Positions 7,220 through 9,764 of a stretch of 9,764 bases of DNA are shown one piece after another. The stretch is from an uncultured Bacteroidales bacterium (GTDB lineage: Bacteria; Bacteroidota; Bacteroidia; Bacteroidales; UBA932). The position numbers were made by a program, and so were the translations under genes. The DNA lies in NCBI GenBank assembly GCA_946406275.1, contig CAMJJZ010000042.1, positions 1-9,764 on the forward strand. Reading direction: 5' to 3'. How positions within the stretch are numbered: position 1 is the stretch's first letter; every line of letters starts with the position of its first letter. The notes under the pieces are model-generated. The model was not told the DNA's origin. It searched no databases and saw nothing but the letters and a program-made list of their open reading frames with translations.

Positions 7220-9676
7220 ATGAATATCAAAGCTTTTACCGCAATGGTCATGATGCTCGCGAGTGCGTGCGCGGGCGCACAGGAACTCACCCAGTGGACG
7301 CTTAACCAGGAGGGTTCCAAGCAAAGCATAAAAGTAACGGTTCCCTGCACGGTGGCCGGCGCCCTCAACAACGCCGGAGCGTTTGGGGAGAACGTTATGG
7401 AAGGGGAGAACTACAAGAATATAGACAAGACCCTCTTCGACACCCCTTGGGTGTACACCGCAAAGTTCAAGGCCAATACTTCCCTGCGCAACGTCCTCCG
7501 CTTCAACAGCCTTGGCTACAGCGCGGAAATCGTCCTTAACGGAAAGACCCTGGCCACCGCGGATACCACCATCGGCCCCTACATCGTGAGGGAATACGCC
7601 GTGGACGGCATAATCAAGGCCAACAATACGCTGCAGGTGAAAGTTTTCAAGGCTCCCAAACAGTGCCTGAACCACGGCTACGTGGACTGGAACCCCCGCC
7701 CGGTAGACGAGACCATGGGTATCCTTGGCGCCGTTACGCTCATAGCCACCCCCAACGTCCAGATTCAGGACCTGTTTGTGAAGCCAGAGGTAAACGTAAA
7801 GGACCTCAAGGATGCCTCATTCATTATGGAGGCCACCCTTGTGAATCGTGCCACAAAGCCTGTACAGGGCGTGCTCAAGGCTGCATATGAGGGCGGTTAC
7901 ATTGAGATTCCCGTGAACATGGCGGCAGGGGAGACCAAGGTGGTCACCCACAAGGAGAAAGTTGTGAATCCCCGCATCTGGTGGAGCGCGGAGATGGGTT
8001 CTCCGGAGCTTTATCACCTGAGCGCAGTTTATTCCGTGGGCAAGAAGATTTCCCACAGCAAGGACGTTGTGTTCGGCCTCAGGGACATTCAGTCGGAACT
8101 GGTGGACGGTAAGTACCGCCGCTTCATCCTCAACGGAAAGAAGGTCCTCATCAAGAGTGCCGGCTGGACGGACGATATCTTCATGCAGGATACCCCGGAA
8201 AGTCTCCTGAAGCAGGCCCTGATGGTCAAGGACATGGGCCTCAACAGCATCCGCTTCGAGAACATCTGGGGAAAGGACGACACCATCTACAACCTCTGCG
8301 ACGAGCTCGGCCTCCTTGCAATAGTGGGCTTCAGCTGCCAGTGGGAATGGGAAGACTACTGCGGCCTTCCGGAGACAAGGCGCAACGGCTGCATCTCCGG
8401 TGAGCCCTGGGAAAGCCTTGCCGTCAAGTACTTCAAGGATCAGGTCATACGTCTCAGGAACCATCCGTCCGTGATTGCATGGCTCACGGGCAGTGACCGC
8501 GCACCCCTTCCCAGCCTGGAGAAGGAGTACATGAAGATTTACGAAAAGTATGAGTACAGGCCCTATGTCTGCTCCGCCAGCGCCGTCAAGAGCGAGGTCA
8601 CCGGACATTCCGGCATGAAGATGGCCGGCCCGTATGAATACGTAGGCCCGGATTACTGGTATATCGATACCGAAAGGGGAGGTGCCTATGGCTTCAACAC
8701 GGAGACCAATCCCGGCCTCAACATCCCCCAGGCAGAGAACGTGAAGCGCCTGCTTGGCGGAGCCCCGGAGTGGCCCCTGAACAAGACCTGGGACTACCAC
8801 TGCACGGCTTCATCGTCCCATATGAACAACATGGACTTCCAGGTGAACGTGATGAACGGCACCTACGGGAAGGCCACGTCCTTTGAAGACTATATCAAGA
8901 AGGCGCACGCCCTTGACTACGACGCCACCCGTTCCATGTACGAGGCCTTCCGCTGCAACATAGACAAGCAGGCCACCGGTATAGTGAACTGGATGCTCAA
9001 CAGCGCATGGCCCTCCATGTACTGGCAGCTCTACGACTGGTACCTTGTTCCCACCGCCGGTTACTACGGCGTAAAGAACGCATGCGCACCCGTACAGCTT
9101 ATATATAATTATGGTACGCGCGAGGTGTGGTGCGTGAACGATGCCGTCCCGGAAGCCTACTACAGCGCAACCGTACATTACCTGGACGCAAAGTCCCGCA
9201 CCGTGAGCTGCAACGACTACCGCTTCCGCAGCAAGGCCAGGAGGCCGTTCGTGGTGGAAACCCTCCCGGAAGGTGAAGGCTTCCTCTCCCTTGAGCTCAA
9301 GGATGCCGAGGGCAAGGTGATTGCCCACAACTTCTACTGCGTCCCCGCTGAAGGCGGAAAGTATGAATGGAAGAAGGCCGACTGGTGGGGCATTCCCATG
9401 ACCGGTTACGCAGACCTTTCCTTTGTTACAAACCTGCCCAGGGCCACCGTTGAGGCCACTTTCGAGACCAACGACGAAGGCACCCTGGTAACAGTGGAGA
9501 ACAAGTCCAACGTGGTTGCCTACCAGCTTATCCTTAAGGCCAAGTGCGGCTGTGGAAAGCTCAAGGGCGGCGCAATCTGGGAGGACAACTTCTTCTCCCT
9601 TGTTCCCGGAGAAAAGCGTACAGTGCTCTGCAAGGAAAAAGATGTGAAAATAACTCTTGAAGGATGGAATCTATGA
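7220..9676 (+). CDS. GH2 glycoside hydrolase, probable exo-beta-D-glucosaminidase (CsxA type)
   Basis: This exported enzyme is predicted to remove glucosamine from the non-reducing end of chitosan-like oligosaccharides; beta-mannosidase-type activity is the main alternative. A signal peptide ends near AGA-QE (about residue 20); Cys17 gives only a poor lipobox. A jelly-roll sugar-binding domain covers about 25-178, an Ig-like domain about 180-290, the catalytic barrel about 295-625, and beta-sandwich domains fill the rest to 818. In the barrel, WLTGSD at 421-426 holds the acid/base position. Most GH2 enzymes have Asn-Glu there, while characterised exo-glucosaminidases such as Amycolatopsis CsxA have Ser-Asp, as here (Ser425-Asp426). 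GPYEYVGPDYWY (470-481) and GFNTETNPG (491-499, nucleophile Glu495) also fit that subfamily, and the 69-residue distance between catalytic residues is close to the 72 in CsxA. It follows the kinase by 4 bp and overlaps the next gene by 4 bases. Confidence 0.9.
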   Translation: MNIKAFTAMVMMLASACAGAQELTQWTLNQEGSKQSIKVTVPCTVAGALNNAGAFGENVMEGENYKNIDKTLFDTPWVYTAKFKANTSLRNVLRFNSLGYSAEIVLNGKTLATADTTIGPYIVREYAVDGIIKANNTLQVKVFKAPKQCLNHGYVDWNPRPVDETMGILGAVTLIATPNVQIQDLFVKPEVNVKDLKDASFIMEATLVNRATKPVQGVLKAAYEGGYIEIPVNMAAGETKVVTHKEKVVNPRIWWSAEMGSPELYHLSAVYSVGKKISHSKDVVFGLRDIQSELVDGKYRRFILNGKKVLIKSAGWTDDIFMQDTPESLLKQALMVKDMGLNSIRFENIWGKDDTIYNLCDELGLLAIVGFSCQWEWEDYCGLPETRRNGCISGEPWESLAVKYFKDQVIRLRNHPSVIAWLTGSDRAPLPSLEKEYMKIYEKYEYRPYVCSASAVKSEVTGHSGMKMAGPYEYVGPDYWYIDTERGGAYGFNTETNPGLNIPQAENVKRLLGGAPEWPLNKTWDYHCTASSSHMNNMDFQVNVMNGTYGKATSFEDYIKKAHALDYDATRSMYEAFRCNIDKQATGIVNWMLNSAWPSMYWQLYDWYLVPTAGYYGVKNACAPVQLIYNYGTREVWCVNDAVPEAYYSATVHYLDAKSRTVSCNDYRFRSKARRPFVVETLPEGEGFLSLELKDAEGKVIAHNFYCVPAEGGKYEWKKADWWGIPMTGYADLSFVTNLPRATVEATFETNDEGTLVTVENKSNVVAYQLILKAKCGCGKLKGGAIWEDNFFSLVPGEKRTVLCKEKDVKITLEGWNL

Positions 9677-9764
9677 GAAAGCTTATGACTTTTGCCGGAG
9701 CTCTGCTCCTTGGCGTATGGGCCTTTGCCCAGAACCCCCAGGACCTTGACCGCGACAGGTCCAA
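9673..9764 (+). CDS. Exported protein, N-terminal fragment cut by window edge
   Basis: The frame opens with MRKLMTFAGALLLGVWAFAQ, a clear signal peptide with the Ala-Gln ending common in Bacteroidota, followed by NPQDLDRDRS before the right edge. The ATG at 9673 overlaps the GH2 stop as ATGA, so the gene belongs to the same operon and is probably translationally coupled. An in-frame ATG at 9664 would add three residues but weakens the signal peptide start. Only 30 codons are visible and no family can be named. By position it may be another secreted enzyme or binding protein of the same pathway. Confidence 0.75.
   Translation, partial: MRKLMTFAGALLLGVWAFAQNPQDLDRDRS

Noticed and set aside
7220..7282. 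Lipoprotein signal at Cys17 of the GH2 enzyme
   Set aside because: The residues before the Cys are Ala-Ser-Ala with no Leu/Val/Ile at -3, and a good signal peptidase I site follows at AGA-QE, so a soluble secreted form is more likely.
7817..8800. Minus-strand open frame of 327 codons opposite the GH2 gene
   Set aside because: It is antisense to the conserved catalytic core of GH2 and encodes nothing recognisable.
1..9764. CRISPR arrays, insertion sequences, tRNA or rRNA genes
   Set aside because: I saw no regularly spaced repeats, transposase-like proteins, or tRNA/rRNA-like segments; nearly all of the window is explained by conserved genes in consistent frames.

Overview
The window looks like a chromosomal segment of a Bacteroidota, most likely Bacteroidales, organism with moderately high GC. 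Three things suggest this: promoter elements of the TAnnTTTG type, A/T-rich start regions without Shine-Dalgarno sequences, and characteristic proteins (SecD of the SecDF type, a PD40/SPOR exported protein, a lipoprotein GH20, a XylR-type regulator and a ROK kinase). Genus cannot be fixed from the sequence.

Layout. Positions 1-1334 on the minus strand hold the N-terminal 444 codons of SecD/SecDF, cut by the left edge. A 215-bp divergent intergenic region (1335-1549) carries candidate promoters in both directions and three short palindromes. From 1550 everything reads on the plus strand: an exported TPR-like/PD40/coiled-coil/SPOR protein (1550-3070), a lipoprotein GH20 beta-N-acetylhexosaminidase (3084-5141), a XylR-like AraC regulator (5141-6310, one base of overlap), a 77-bp gap to the chosen start of a ROK sugar kinase (6388-7215), a GH2 enzyme of the exo-beta-D-glucosaminidase type (7220-9676), and the first 30 codons of another exported protein (from 9673, ATGA overlap), cut by the right edge.

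How the genes may work together. GH20 would release terminal GlcNAc/GalNAc, and the GH2 enzyme carries the Ser-Asp doublet that marks exo-glucosaminidases, so it may release glucosamine. The ROK protein could phosphorylate the imported sugar and the regulator could sense a sugar ligand. Together this reads as a compact amino-sugar oligosaccharide module, for example for partly deacetylated chito-oligosaccharides or another GlcN/GlcNAc glycan. No SusC/SusD pair or transporter is visible here, and the substrate is inferred. Between regulator and kinase lies a set of GCGTAA half-sites, with two direct copies exactly 30 bp apart just upstream of a TATTTTTG promoter element. It is a good candidate operator for the neighbouring regulator and suggests that the kinase-GH2 part is a separately controlled transcription unit.
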